From NCBI GenBank assembly GCA_964385015.1, contig CAYLLS010000001.1, positions 372,001 to 436,000 of the forward strand: a stretch of DNA of 64,000 nt, in the 5' to 3' direction. A model generated the notes under the pieces. It was not told the origin of the DNA and made no database searches. It worked only from the letters and a program-made list of their open reading frames with translations. Below, in pieces: positions 8,662 through 19,145 of the stretch (within the stretch, counting starts at the first letter, position 1; each line of letters begins with the position of its first letter). The DNA comes from CAYLLS01 sp964385015. GTDB lineage: Bacteria > Myxococcota > UBA727 > JABDBI01. The position numbers were made by a program, and so were the translations under genes.

Positions 8662-8689
8662 TTGACTATTATTACATATAGTACATAAT
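8662..8689 (+). promoter_or_regulatory. Sigma-70-type promoter of aconitase
   Basis: TTGACT at 8662-8667 and CATAAT at 8684-8689 are separated by 16 bases. Transcription would begin near 8696, upstream of the AAGGAT ribosome site at 8718 that serves the ATG at 8731. Confidence 0.6.
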
Positions 8690-8730
8690 TATAGTTAAGT
8701 ATATTCAACATGTATTTAAGGATTATACAT

Positions 8731-11007
8731 ATGCATACATATATAAATAATTTATATTCTACGCTTGATAAACAATACAAGAAAGCTAGAAAATATTTTC
8801 ACCATCACTTAACATATACAGAAAAAATACTTTTTTCTCACTTACATAATATACCAAAAAACACTATACAACGAGGGGTGTCATATGTGCCCATGATGCC
8901 AGATAGAATAGCTATGCAAGATGCAACAGCGCAAATGGCTATGTTGCAATTTATAAACTCTGGCATACAAAAAACATCTATTCCAACTTCAATTCACTGT
9001 GATCATTTAATAACAGCAAATATAGGGAATAAACATGACTTAAAACAAGCAAATATAGTAAATAAAGAAATTTATGATTTTTTACAATCTGTTAGCATCA
9101 AATACAATTTAAAATTTTGGCCCCCAGGATCTGGAATTATTCATCAAACAATATTAGAAAATTATGCTTTCCCAGGTGGTATGATGATAGGAACTGATTC
9201 GCATACTACAAATGCTGGAGGATTAAGCATGATTGCTATTGGCATAGGAGGATCAGATGCTGTAGATGTAATGATTGGAGAACCATTAATATTAAAATGG
9301 CCTAAAATTATGGGAATTAAATTAACTGGAAAATTACATGCATGGTCTTCACCAAAAGATGTTATCCTATATTTAATGAAAACATTAACAGTAAAAGGAG
9401 GCACTGGATATATTCTAGAATTTTTTGGCAATGGATGTTCAACAATTTCTGCAACAGGTAAAGCAACTATAACAAATATGGGTGCTGAACATGGAGCTAC
9501 AACATCTCTTTTCCCATATGATGATCATATATATAAATATTTAAAAGCAAATAATAGATCTAATATAGCACAATTATCTAAAACATATGCACATTATTTA
9601 AAAGCAGATGACGAAGTATATCAAAATCCAGAAAAATTTTATGACAAAATAATTCATATTAATCTTGATCATATAACACAATACATTGCAGGGCCTTATA
9701 GCCCAGATAATATTACGTCTATTGACAATATGAAAGAAAAAATCAAAACAACATTATTTCCAAACAAACCTTCTGCTGCTCTTATAGGAAGTTGCACAAA
9801 TAGTTCTTATCATGATATTGGCAAAGTTGCATATTTGGCCAATTTTGCTATACAACATAATATGAAACTTAAAATACCATTATTTATTACACCAGGCAGC
9901 CAGACTACTCTTATTACAACCACAAAAGATAAATTATTAGATCCACTAATTAAATTAGGAGCTACAATTTTAGCTAATGCATGCGGACCATGCATAGGAC
10001 AATGGAAAAGAAATACAATAAATACATCAAAACATATCACTTATAATTCTATTATATCATCATATAACAGAAATTTTCCTGGCAGAAATGATGGAAATAT
10101 AAATACTCTATCATTTATTACTACCCCAGAAATAGTTATGGCTATTGCATTAAGTGGTGATATAACATTCAACCCAAATACAGATGAAATTAAACTTGAT
10201 AATGGCAAATTTATCAAACTACCTATCCCAAAAGCAGAAACATTACCAAAAAATATATTTCATTCTGAAAACAATAAAGATAATACTAATATAAAAACAT
10301 CTAAAAACATCCAAATTATTATCGACAAAAAATCAGATAGATTATCTTTGCTGCAACCATTCCCTGCACCGGAACAAAAACAATTTTATAACATGCATAT
10401 TTTGCTTAAATCAGAAGGAAAATGTACAACGGATCACATTTCACCTGCAGGCGAATGGCTAAAATTTAGAGGACATTTAGAAAATATTTCAAATAATACT
10501 TATATAAATGCGAAAAATACATTTACTAAAAAAATAGGTTATGGAATATTAAAAAATAATAAACATAATAATATATATAAAACATTACCAGAAATAGCTA
10601 AATCATGGAAAAAACAAAATATATCTTGGATTGTTATAGGTGATGATAATTTTGGCGAAGGTTCTAGCAGAGAACATGCAGCAATGCAACCAAGATATTT
10701 AGGATGCAAAACAATAATATCACGTAGTTTTGCTAGAATTCATGAAACTAATCTAAAAAAACATGGCATTTTGCCATTAATTTTTGATACATATAACGAC
10801 TATAATAAATTTAATGCAATTGATAAAGTTGATATAAATAATATACACGACATAAAACCAAATACACAAGTATTAATAACAATAAAGCATCTAAACAACA
10901 AAAAAGAATATATAAAATGCCATCATACACTATCAGATATTCAAATAAAATGGTTTCAAGCTGGATCAATATTAAATTACTTTCATAATAAAAATAAAAC
11001 AAAATAA
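8731..11007 (+). CDS. acn: Aconitate hydratase, mitochondrial type
   Basis: Converts citrate to isocitrate through cis-aconitate; a [4Fe-4S] enzyme of the TCA cycle. I take ATG 8731 as start because AAGGA lies eight bases upstream; ATG 8710 is possible. Motifs: SYVPMMPDRIAMQDATAQMA, IHCDHLI, GTDSHTTNAGG, IGIGGSDAVDVM, then cluster ligands in GSCTNSSYHD and NACGPCIGQW, and the swivel domain with GDDNFGEGSSREHAA. The pattern PDRIAMQDATAQMAMLQF and 758 residues match mitochondrial aconitase rather than E. coli AcnA or AcnB. It has its own promoter. The product feeds the isocitrate dehydrogenase at 17.8 kb; citrate synthase is not in the window. Confidence 0.95.
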   Translation: MHTYINNLYSTLDKQYKKARKYFHHHLTYTEKILFSHLHNIPKNTIQRGVSYVPMMPDRIAMQDATAQMAMLQFINSGIQKTSIPTSIHCDHLITANIGNKHDLKQANIVNKEIYDFLQSVSIKYNLKFWPPGSGIIHQTILENYAFPGGMMIGTDSHTTNAGGLSMIAIGIGGSDAVDVMIGEPLILKWPKIMGIKLTGKLHAWSSPKDVILYLMKTLTVKGGTGYILEFFGNGCSTISATGKATITNMGAEHGATTSLFPYDDHIYKYLKANNRSNIAQLSKTYAHYLKADDEVYQNPEKFYDKIIHINLDHITQYIAGPYSPDNITSIDNMKEKIKTTLFPNKPSAALIGSCTNSSYHDIGKVAYLANFAIQHNMKLKIPLFITPGSQTTLITTTKDKLLDPLIKLGATILANACGPCIGQWKRNTINTSKHITYNSIISSYNRNFPGRNDGNINTLSFITTPEIVMAIALSGDITFNPNTDEIKLDNGKFIKLPIPKAETLPKNIFHSENNKDNTNIKTSKNIQIIIDKKSDRLSLLQPFPAPEQKQFYNMHILLKSEGKCTTDHISPAGEWLKFRGHLENISNNTYINAKNTFTKKIGYGILKNNKHNNIYKTLPEIAKSWKKQNISWIVIGDDNFGEGSSREHAAMQPRYLGCKTIISRSFARIHETNLKKHGILPLIFDTYNDYNKFNAIDKVDINNIHDIKPNTQVLITIKHLNNKKEYIKCHHTLSDIQIKWFQAGSILNYFHNKNKTK

Positions 11008-11055
11008 TTAATTTATTAAAAACAAATAACAGATAAATTGATATATATAATAAAT

Positions 11056-12114
11056 TTATATAATAGGTTTATATAACTTTGTATTATATGATTTATATAT
11101 ATTTACAATTTTTAATTCTTTAATAACATCATTAATAGGAACTAACTTAATTTGTCCTTGAAATAATATTACAACTTGCCCATAATTACGACACATAATT
11201 GCATTTAAAGCATATTTCCCAAAAATCATGCCCATTCTTCTATCATAAGATGATGGCACGCCTCCACGCTGCAAATGACTTAAATTAACTGATCTCACTT
11301 CTTTATCAGTATAATTAGAAATTTGATTTGCCAACCATGCAGATATACCTCCTAATCTTTCATGACCAAAAGCATCTAATTTGGTATCAAGTACAAAATT
11401 TTTATAATTAATTGGTTTAGCACCTTCAGATACTATAAGAATGCAAGAACACATATGCATATCTTTTTGTTGTTGAATAATATTACAAACTTCTTTGATA
11501 TAAAAATCATATTCAGGAATTAAAACAGCTACAGCACTAGTGCTAATAGCACTTTGAATAGCTAAATGTCCTGCATGTCTACCCATAACTTCAACAATAA
11601 ATATTCGTGAATGAGATTGCGCTGTAGTGCGCAAAATATCCACATAATTAGTAACTGACTGTATAGCACTTTCAAAACCAATGGTATATTCAGTTATATT
11701 TAAATCAAAATCTATAGTCTTAGGTACACATACTACATCAACCACTTTCTCTTTATATAAACGATTAGCAACATTTAACGTATCTTCACCACCAACAACT
11801 ATAAGGCCATCTATACAATGTTTATTTAAATTATCTTGTATACATTTAATATATTTATAATCAGAATATGGATTAACACGAGACGTTCCTAACACAGTAC
11901 CACCATAAGCATCAATATGACATACATTTTTATTCTTTAATAAAATAAAATTATTATCATTATTAGATATTAATCCACGCCATCCATGTTTAATCCCAAC
12001 TACATCTATATTCATTAACGATGCCTCATTCACTATAGACTTAATAACAGAATTAAGTCCTGGGCAATCTCCACCTCCAGTTAATATCCCAATTTTACAT
12101 ATATTATTCTTCAT
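11056..12114 (-). CDS. pfp: 6-phosphofructokinase, probably pyrophosphate-dependent
   Basis: Phosphorylates fructose 6-phosphate; reversible if PPi is the donor. Start ATG 12114 has AAGGA seven bases upstream, so the ATG at 12135 is not preferred. Motifs: ILTGGGDCPGLNSVI at the N-terminus, GGEDTL (residues about 108-113), PKTID (131-135), VEVMGRHAGHLA, LGGISAWLA and a late LSHLQRGGVPSSYDRRMG. ATP enzymes usually have GGDGS and PGTID; an acidic residue in the first motif and Lys in the second are the recognised PPi-donor signature, as in the Amycolatopsis-type enzymes. The usual Asn after PKTID is Phe here. It follows gyrA directly. A membrane pyrophosphatase is at 56.5 kb. Donor choice is inferred from the motifs. 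Confidence 0.88.
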   Translation of the reverse strand: MKNNICKIGILTGGGDCPGLNSVIKSIVNEASLMNIDVVGIKHGWRGLISNNDNNFILLKNKNVCHIDAYGGTVLGTSRVNPYSDYKYIKCIQDNLNKHCIDGLIVVGGEDTLNVANRLYKEKVVDVVCVPKTIDFDLNITEYTIGFESAIQSVTNYVDILRTTAQSHSRIFIVEVMGRHAGHLAIQSAISTSAVAVLIPEYDFYIKEVCNIIQQQKDMHMCSCILIVSEGAKPINYKNFVLDTKLDAFGHERLGGISAWLANQISNYTDKEVRSVNLSHLQRGGVPSSYDRRMGMIFGKYALNAIMCRNYGQVVILFQGQIKLVPINDVIKELKIVNIYKSYNTKLYKPII

Positions 12115-12140
12115 TTTTATTCCTTTATATATCATTATAT

Positions 12141-14690
12141 TTAAATTACAACTATAGAAATTACCTTTTCTAATTGTTCCTTATTTATAGAAATCAATCT
12201 TACACCTTGAGTATTTCTACCTAATTTAGATATATCATTGACATTTAATTTAATTAATTTGCCCTTATTAGTAACAATCATACTACTATTATCAATATGT
12301 ACTTTAATAGAACCAACAACATTTCCAATTTTATTATTACATTTAATAGTAATTACACCCATACCACCCCTATTTTGTACTCTATATCTACTAATAGAAG
12401 TTCTTTTCCCATAACCATATTCTGTCATAGTAAAAATACTAGTATCCTGTTTAACAACATCCATACTAACTACATTATCATTCCCTTTTAAAGCAATGCC
12501 ATTAACTCCCATAGCATTTCTAGCCATTGGCCTAATATCTGATTCATTAAATCTAATAGCCATTCCACGTTTTGTAGAAATTAACAATTGATTTAATCCA
12601 TCAGTGACATATGCTGTGATTAATTCATCATCATTTTTAATAATACAAGCTAAAATGCCACTTAAACGTGGTTTAGAATAATATGCTAAATCAGTTTTTT
12701 TTACTCTACCATTTTTTGTGCACATAACTATAAAATACTTGCCCTTGCTTTTTGGAAAACTTTTAATCGATAATATTTTACACACTCTTTCATTATTTTG
12801 TAATTTAATAAAATTAACAATAGGCCTTCCTCTTGATTGTGATCCTGTTTGAGTAATATCACATACCTTTAACCAATATAACTTGCCATTAGTGGTAAAT
12901 GCTAATAAATAAGAATGAGTAGTTGCTAATAAAGCACTAAGTATAAAATCTCCTTTTTTAGCTACTACAACTTGCTTGCCTCTGCCTCCACGACGTTGGG
13001 CTTTATAATCAGAAACCAATGATCTTTTAATATAACCTTGATATGAAATAGTAACAACAAAATTTTGTTCTGGTATTAAATCTATATCATTTAATGTATT
13101 AATGGAATCTAAAAAAACTGTTTTTCTAGGAGTGGCATATAATTTCTTAATATATATTAATTCATTTTTAATAACATGCATAGTCGCTTCATTACTACTA
13201 ATAATACTGTTTAATTTTTGCTTTTCTATTAATAAAACTTTACATTTTGCTACAATATTATCTTTTTCTAAGATAACTAACTTAGATAATTTTATATCTA
13301 AAACAGCATTAATTTGCACTTCAGACAATTGTGCAAATCCTTGTTTCATCCATGTTTCAAATAATGTCATAGGAAATTCATTAAATAATGATATGTCCAT
13401 GATATTAGAAAATTTATGTTGTAATAATCTATCTTTAGCCTCAATAATATTTTTACTATTACGTATAATATAAACAACATAATCTATATGACTTAATGCA
13501 ATAATAACTCCAACCAAATGATTAATTTGATTAATGCAAACATTTAATTTAAATTTAGTCCTACGAAAAACAACATCATGTCTAAATTTTATAAATTCAT
13601 TTATAATAGATCTTAAATTTAATAATTTAGGTTTACCATCAACAATAGCTAATGAATTAATAAAATAATAAGATTGTAATTGAGTATATTTATAAAGTTG
13701 ATTAAGAACTACATTAGCAAAAAATTTATTTTTAATGTCTATCACAATCCTCATGCCATTACGATCAGATTCATCACGCAAACTAATAATACCATTAATA
13801 CGTTGTTCCTTCATTAACATAGCTGTTTTTTTTAACAATTGAGTTTTATTAACCTGATAAGGAATTTCATTAATAATAATTTTTTCTTGATTATTTTTAT
13901 CTGTTATAATATTTGCACGGCCTCTTATTATAATAGATCCTTTTCCAGTACTATTGGCACTTAAACACTCATTTTTATTACAAATAATGCCACCAGTAGG
14001 AAAATCTGGTCCTGGAACTATAGCATTTAATTTCTTATCATCAATACGTATGCCATTAAAATATTTTTCATTTATAATAGCAATGATAGCATTAATAACC
14101 TCATTTAAATTATGAGGAGCACATTTAGTAGCCATGGCTACTGCTATACCTTCAGAACCATTAATAAGTAAATTTGGTATTTTACTAGGTAATACTTGTG
14201 GTTCTAATATAGTATCATCAAAATTAGATACAAAATCTACAGTATTTTCTCTAATATCAGACAACATTTCTTCTGCAATTTTGGTTAATCTAGCTTCTGT
14301 ATATCTATATGCAGCTGGTGCATCACCATCAATATTTCCAAAATTACCTTGACCATCTATTAAATTTTCACGCATATTCCATTTCTGAGCTAATCTTACT
14401 AAAGCATCATAAACTGACATATCACCATGTGGATGATATTTTTTTAATACTTCACCAACAACTGCTGCACATTTAGAAAACCTTTTATTTGATAACAAGT
14501 GTTCATCATACATAGCATATAAAATTCTTCTATGCACTGGTTTTAATCCATCTCTTACATCTGGCAACGATCTACCAATAATAACATTTTTTGAATAATC
14601 ACTAAATAATTTACATAATTCATCAGAAATATTTACTGACAAATCCATGTTATCAATATTTTTATCTATCTGATATGTGCTAAAATCCAT
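12141..14690 (-). CDS. gyrA: DNA gyrase subunit A
   Basis: Breakage-reunion subunit of gyrase, which introduces negative supercoils with GyrB. It contains the winged-helix region GRSLPDVRDGLKPVHRRILY, KYHPHGDMSVYDALVRLAQ, and the catalytic tyrosine Tyr130 in AAYRYTEARL. The C-terminal beta-pinwheel starts near residue 535 and includes the GyrA box QRRGGRGK, which separates gyrase from topoisomerase IV. 849 residues is full length. In the quinolone region the position usually Ser83 in E. coli is Met (HPHGDM), while the later Asp (SVYD) is kept. Likely co-transcribed with the phosphofructokinase gene downstream. Confidence 0.97.
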   Translation of the reverse strand: MDFSTYQIDKNIDNMDLSVNISDELCKLFSDYSKNVIIGRSLPDVRDGLKPVHRRILYAMYDEHLLSNKRFSKCAAVVGEVLKKYHPHGDMSVYDALVRLAQKWNMRENLIDGQGNFGNIDGDAPAAYRYTEARLTKIAEEMLSDIRENTVDFVSNFDDTILEPQVLPSKIPNLLINGSEGIAVAMATKCAPHNLNEVINAIIAIINEKYFNGIRIDDKKLNAIVPGPDFPTGGIICNKNECLSANSTGKGSIIIRGRANIITDKNNQEKIIINEIPYQVNKTQLLKKTAMLMKEQRINGIISLRDESDRNGMRIVIDIKNKFFANVVLNQLYKYTQLQSYYFINSLAIVDGKPKLLNLRSIINEFIKFRHDVVFRRTKFKLNVCINQINHLVGVIIALSHIDYVVYIIRNSKNIIEAKDRLLQHKFSNIMDISLFNEFPMTLFETWMKQGFAQLSEVQINAVLDIKLSKLVILEKDNIVAKCKVLLIEKQKLNSIISSNEATMHVIKNELIYIKKLYATPRKTVFLDSINTLNDIDLIPEQNFVVTISYQGYIKRSLVSDYKAQRRGGRGKQVVVAKKGDFILSALLATTHSYLLAFTTNGKLYWLKVCDITQTGSQSRGRPIVNFIKLQNNERVCKILSIKSFPKSKGKYFIVMCTKNGRVKKTDLAYYSKPRLSGILACIIKNDDELITAYVTDGLNQLLISTKRGMAIRFNESDIRPMARNAMGVNGIALKGNDNVVSMDVVKQDTSIFTMTEYGYGKRTSISRYRVQNRGGMGVITIKCNNKIGNVVGSIKVHIDNSSMIVTNKGKLIKLNVNDISKLGRNTQGVRLISINKEQLEKVISIVVI

Positions 14691-14739
14691 AATTATAAAT
14701 TCTCCATTTTAATCATCACCCATAATACAACATATAAAA

Positions 14740-16428
14740 CTATAATATAACCCTCAAAATATCATTAAACAAAGCTAATAACATTATAATTATTAAAAAC
14801 AACAGTCCTAATTTCATAATTACTTGTTTAAATTTTAATGATAATGATCTACCAATAATAAATTCCACTAAAAAAATTAATAAATAACCTCCATCTAAAA
14901 AAGGGATAGGCAATAAGTTTAATAAACCTAAATTAATGCTTATTAATCCCATGACAATGAAATACATATCAATACTATGTATTGCAGCTTTTCCTGCTAC
15001 ATTAAATATAGAAATTGGACCTCCTAAACTTGATAAAGAAGTATTGCTGCATATAGCAATTAATGATTTTATGGTAATAATGATCATATAATAAGTATTC
15101 TTCAATGATTCAAGAAATAATGTTATTAAATTATCTTTCATATCAAAAAATATATTTTTTATAAACATAAAATTAAACCCTATATGATGAAAACTTAAAT
15201 AATTCATGACATTATTTCTAATAATATTTTGATAAAAGATAATATATATATACATTTGTTTATTACTAATAACTCCTAATACATACATCTTATTAGGTAC
15301 AAAAAAATCATCATTTATGATACTAATATGTTTATTTAATAATATGCCATTAATAGAAATAATAACATCTCCATTTTTTATATGCAAACCTTGCATGATA
15401 GATGAATCAATAATATTAATAATATGCTTTTTTGATCTATGAAAAATAACATCATATTTTTGTCTAACACTTATATCGCAAAGCAATTGTTTGGTTTTAA
15501 AAATAATTTTTTGTATAGACATGCTATATAATTGATAATTTTTTACATAAACAGATCTAATAAGACAATTGTTATCAACACTAATATCACTCAAATTACT
15601 ATCAAGAAATAATGGGAAATACAAATGATGATTTTCATTCATAATTTTATTAAACTTAGTTAATCTAATATTTAACTTTTGATCTATTATATATGATAAT
15701 ATATCATTACTGGAATAAATATGCATATCATTCATTGAATATATATAATCAAATAAATTCAAATTTAAATCATAAATTTTATTAACATTTAACAATTGAT
15801 AAATCATTGGTTTTTTAATTAAAAACAATATATTATTTAACATAAATTTAGGAATCAAAATTTTTTGTAACATAACATAATTATTATTAAAGTTAGATTT
15901 AACATTTATTTTCATTAACTTATGCACATCATTAAATATAACACTAATAATATTGCTTATAGAATTGATGTTATAATTATCAACATTGATAATTCTATTG
16001 TTCAACTTAAAATTGACTAAATTATATGTATAATTATAACTTATATTATTTATTATTGGTGGCCTGTTTTTATGATTATAAACATACATGATGAATATTA
16101 ACAATACTGGGAATATAAAATTTATAAATGGTCCAGCTACAATAATTAAAGTTTTTTTCCACATAGATTGATATTTGAAACTATGTTTTCTTTCATTATC
16201 TGGAATAATATCATTAAAATCATATCCATATAATGATACATATCCACCAAGTGGAATCATACAAATGCGATATTCTGTATCACCTATATTGAAACTCATA
16301 AGCTTATATCCAAAACCTATAGAAAACACTAAAACTCTTACCTTAAATGCTTTAGCTACAATAAAATGACCAAATTCATGTATTAATATTAAAGTAAATA
16401 ACAACAAAAAACCAGCAACAACTTGCAT
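14740..16428 (-). CDS. rseP: Site-2 membrane protease RseP (M50)
   Basis: Inner-membrane zinc metalloprotease that cuts anti-sigma factors and signal-peptide remnants. I choose the ATG giving MQVVAGFLLLFTLILIHEFG, with AGG seven bases upstream; a frame extension to 16506 adds an unlikely leader. Zinc ligands are HEFGH (about residues 17-21) and the late Asp in LLPIPFLDGG. Four membrane segments are visible: N-terminal, near residues 85-105 (FINFIFPVLLIFIMYVY), and two C-terminal. At about 562 residues it is over 100 longer than E. coli RseP; the excess is in the periplasmic PDZ region (about 110-410), which is Asn/Ile/Tyr-rich and hardly recognisable. No rseA or rpoE is in the window. Confidence 0.9.
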   Translation of the reverse strand: MQVVAGFLLLFTLILIHEFGHFIVAKAFKVRVLVFSIGFGYKLMSFNIGDTEYRICMIPLGGYVSLYGYDFNDIIPDNERKHSFKYQSMWKKTLIIVAGPFINFIFPVLLIFIMYVYNHKNRPPIINNISYNYTYNLVNFKLNNRIINVDNYNINSISNIISVIFNDVHKLMKINVKSNFNNNYVMLQKILIPKFMLNNILFLIKKPMIYQLLNVNKIYDLNLNLFDYIYSMNDMHIYSSNDILSYIIDQKLNIRLTKFNKIMNENHHLYFPLFLDSNLSDISVDNNCLIRSVYVKNYQLYSMSIQKIIFKTKQLLCDISVRQKYDVIFHRSKKHIINIIDSSIMQGLHIKNGDVIISINGILLNKHISIINDDFFVPNKMYVLGVISNKQMYIYIIFYQNIIRNNVMNYLSFHHIGFNFMFIKNIFFDMKDNLITLFLESLKNTYYMIIITIKSLIAICSNTSLSSLGGPISIFNVAGKAAIHSIDMYFIVMGLISINLGLLNLLPIPFLDGGYLLIFLVEFIIGRSLSLKFKQVIMKLGLLFLIIIMLLALFNDILRVIL

Positions 16429-16595
16429 CTCATACCTAATCAATATATTTGTTTTAATAAATAATAATAATAATTTATTATCATAATTATCATTATAAAA
16501 TAACATAAAAATAACACATATTAAAAATTACACATTGATTTATATAAACTAACAAACTAAAATACTTAAAATTCAAACTATATGAAATTAATATT

Positions 16596-17699
16596 ATGAC
16601 TGTCATATGCGGAATTATAGGATTACCAAATGTTGGTAAAAGTACATTATTTAATATTTTAACAGATAACAATGTTAAAACTGAAAATTATCCATTTTGT
16701 ACAATTAATCCAAATATAGGTATATTTAAAGCAACTGATATAAGAATACAAAAATTATCTCACATTATACACAACGCAAAAATCATAGATAACAAATTTA
16801 CTTTAATAGACATTGCAGGATTAATACATGGAGCACATAAAGGAGAAGGATTAGGAAACAATTTTTTAAATCACATAAAAAAAGTCGATATAATATTTCA
16901 TATAATACGTTGTTTTAAAGATAAAAACATAACTCATATAAACAATCGAATAAATCCTGTAAAAGATATAAACATAATTAACACTGAATTAATGCTATCA
17001 GATTATAATAATGTATTAAATTCATACAATAAACAAAAGAATAATCAACATCTAACATTTCATCAAAAACATAATATAACAAATTTTTTACACAAATTAT
17101 TAAAACATTTAAATCAAAGCAATTGCGCTTCATCATTTAACATTAATGAATATCAACAAACATATAAACAAATATATAAACAACTACAATTACTTACATC
17201 TAAACCAATTCTAATGATTATCAATATAACATCAAATATAATGAATGATAATGAACAACAACAAATTAAACATATAAAGAAAATATATAAATATAATAAT
17301 AATATTAAAATAATCACTATACCTATTGTGCAACATTATATGTATAAAAATAATACATATTTCCAATATAACTACAACATTAAAATAATTAAAAAATGTC
17401 TGCAATTAATTAAAAATATTACATTTTTTACAATAAAAAACAATATAATACAATCATGGATAATAAAACAAAATAGCTTAGCCATACATGCAGCAAAATT
17501 AATTCATAAAGATTTTCAAATAGGATTTATCAATGTAAAAGTATTAAAATATAAAGACCTATCTAAATATAATAACATAAAAAAATGTCAAGATCATGGT
17601 CTAATAAGATTAGAAGGCAAAAATTATATAATACAAGAAGGAGATATTTTAGAATTTTACTCTAAAAAATTCAAACATACATATAAACATATTATCTAA
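16596..17699 (+). CDS. ychF: Redox-regulated ATPase/GTPase YchF (OLA1)
   Basis: Obg-related P-loop NTPase that prefers ATP and associates with ribosomes. Motifs: G1 GLPNVGKSTLF at residues 9-19, switch TENYPFCTINPN, G3 LIDIAGLIHGAHKGEGLGN, and a coiled middle domain. The G4 position reads MIINITSN rather than the typical NV.E. The C-terminal TGS domain is reduced but present (about 280-365), with QDHGLIRLEGKNYIIQEGDI close to the consensus. Length 367 is normal. Its middle region is exceptionally rich in Asn, Lys, His and Ile, as expected from AT pressure. It is divergent to rseP. Confidence 0.95.
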   Translation: MTVICGIIGLPNVGKSTLFNILTDNNVKTENYPFCTINPNIGIFKATDIRIQKLSHIIHNAKIIDNKFTLIDIAGLIHGAHKGEGLGNNFLNHIKKVDIIFHIIRCFKDKNITHINNRINPVKDINIINTELMLSDYNNVLNSYNKQKNNQHLTFHQKHNITNFLHKLLKHLNQSNCASSFNINEYQQTYKQIYKQLQLLTSKPILMIINITSNIMNDNEQQQIKHIKKIYKYNNNIKIITIPIVQHYMYKNNTYFQYNYNIKIIKKCLQLIKNITFFTIKNNIIQSWIIKQNSLAIHAAKLIHKDFQIGFINVKVLKYKDLSKYNNIKKCQDHGLIRLEGKNYIIQEGDILEFYSKKFKHTYKHII

Positions 17700-17774
17700 A
17701 TAATCACATAAATTAAATTATACAAAAAATATATATTGATATTCTTTTATCATAGTGATATCATAATAAGCATT

Positions 17775-19145
17775 ATGGAACATATTATTCAACTAAAAAA
17801 TAATAAATTAATTGTGCCAGACAATCCTACTATACCATTTATAGAGGGTGATGGCATAGGAAAAGATATTTTGACATGTGCTAGAAAAGTTTTAGATGCT
17901 GCAGTTAGCATTGCATATGCAAATAAAAAAAAAATTAATTGGCTTGAAGTTTTAGCTGGAGAAAAATCATTTAAAAAAAACAAGCAATGGTTGCCAGATA
18001 TTACATTAACAATATTCAAAAAATATTTAGTTGGTTTGAAGGGACCATTGGCAACTCCTGTTGGAAGTGGCATAAGATCTCTTAATGTAGCATTAAGACA
18101 AATGTTAGATTTATATGTATGTCAAAGACCAGTAAGATGGTTTGAAGGAGTCCCATCTCCAGTTAAACATCCAGAAGATGTAGAGATAGTGATATTTAGA
18201 GAAAACAGTGAAGACATATATTCTGGGATTGAATTTAAATATAAAACAAATGAAGTTAACAAAATAATTAAGTTTTTACAAAATACACTAAATATTAATA
18301 AAATAAGATTTCCAAATAGCAGTGCAATAGGCATTAAACCAGTGTCTCAAGAAGGCAGCAATAGATTAATCAAAGCAGCTATTGAATTCGCTATAAACAA
18401 TAATAGAAAAAGCATCACTTTAATTCATAAAGGAAATATTATGAAGTTTACTGAAGGTGCATTTCGTGATTGGGGATACGAATTAGCAACTAAAAAATAT
18501 AGAAAATATGTTGTTACTGAAAGAGAATCTTGGATATTAGATAATATAGATAAAAATTACAGTATTAGTACACAAAAAAACGCACAACAAATAGAGCCTG
18601 GATACTCTTATATGACAACAGACAAACAAAATAAAATCTGTGAAGAAGTTAACTATGTTAAAAATACACTATATCATAGTCATGGCAATGGTCAATTTAA
18701 CAACAAATTATTAATTAAAGATGCTATTGCTGATATTGCTTTACAACAAATTTTAACAAGACCAAAAAATTTTGATGTAATAGCAACATTAAATCTAAAT
18801 GGTGATTACCTAAGTGATGCATTAGCTGCTCAAGTAGGTGGAATAGGCATAGCTCCAGGAGGAAATATTAACTATCAAACTGGTCACGCAATATTTGAAG
18901 CCACACATGGAACTGCTCCTAAATATGCTAATTTAAATAAAGTAAATCCAGGCTCAATCATTTTATCTGGTGAAATGATGTTAAGATATATTGGCTGGAA
19001 TAAAGCATCCGACTTAATAATAAATGGAATATTAAAAACTATTAAAAATAAAACAGTTACATACGACTTTCACAGAATGATGCATAATGCTCATTTAAAA
19101 ACAACATCTACATTCGGAGATGAAATTATTAAGAATATGATATAA
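17775..19145 (+). CDS. icd: Isocitrate dehydrogenase (NADP)
   Basis: Oxidatively decarboxylates isocitrate to 2-oxoglutarate. I start at ATG 17775, which gives [20 protein letters not shown] and aligns with E. coli Icd; an in-frame ATG at 17736 is less likely. Motifs: IEGDGIGKD, the substrate loop [16 protein letters not shown] [13 protein letters not shown] with the Ser phosphorylated in E. coli, [31 protein letters not shown], and [18 protein letters not shown], whose Lys-Tyr pair marks NADP binding. About 457 residues, roughly 40 longer than E. coli; the extra lies around residues 240-290. It converges with yqgF, only bases apart. Confidence 0.95.
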   Translation: MEHIIQLKNNKLIVPDNPTIPFIEGDGIGKDILTCARKVLDAAVSIAYANKKKINWLEVLAGEKSFKKNKQWLPDITLTIFKKYLVGLKGPLATPVGSGIRSLNVALRQMLDLYVCQRPVRWFEGVPSPVKHPEDVEIVIFRENSEDIYSGIEFKYKTNEVNKIIKFLQNTLNINKIRFPNSSAIGIKPVSQEGSNRLIKAAIEFAINNNRKSITLIHKGNIMKFTEGAFRDWGYELATKKYRKYVVTERESWILDNIDKNYSISTQKNAQQIEPGYSYMTTDKQNKICEEVNYVKNTLYHSHGNGQFNNKLLIKDAIADIALQQILTRPKNFDVIATLNLNGDYLSDALAAQVGGIGIAPGGNINYQTGHAIFEATHGTAPKYANLNKVNPGSIILSGEMMLRYIGWNKASDLIINGILKTIKNKTVTYDFHRMMHNAHLKTTSTFGDEIIKNMI

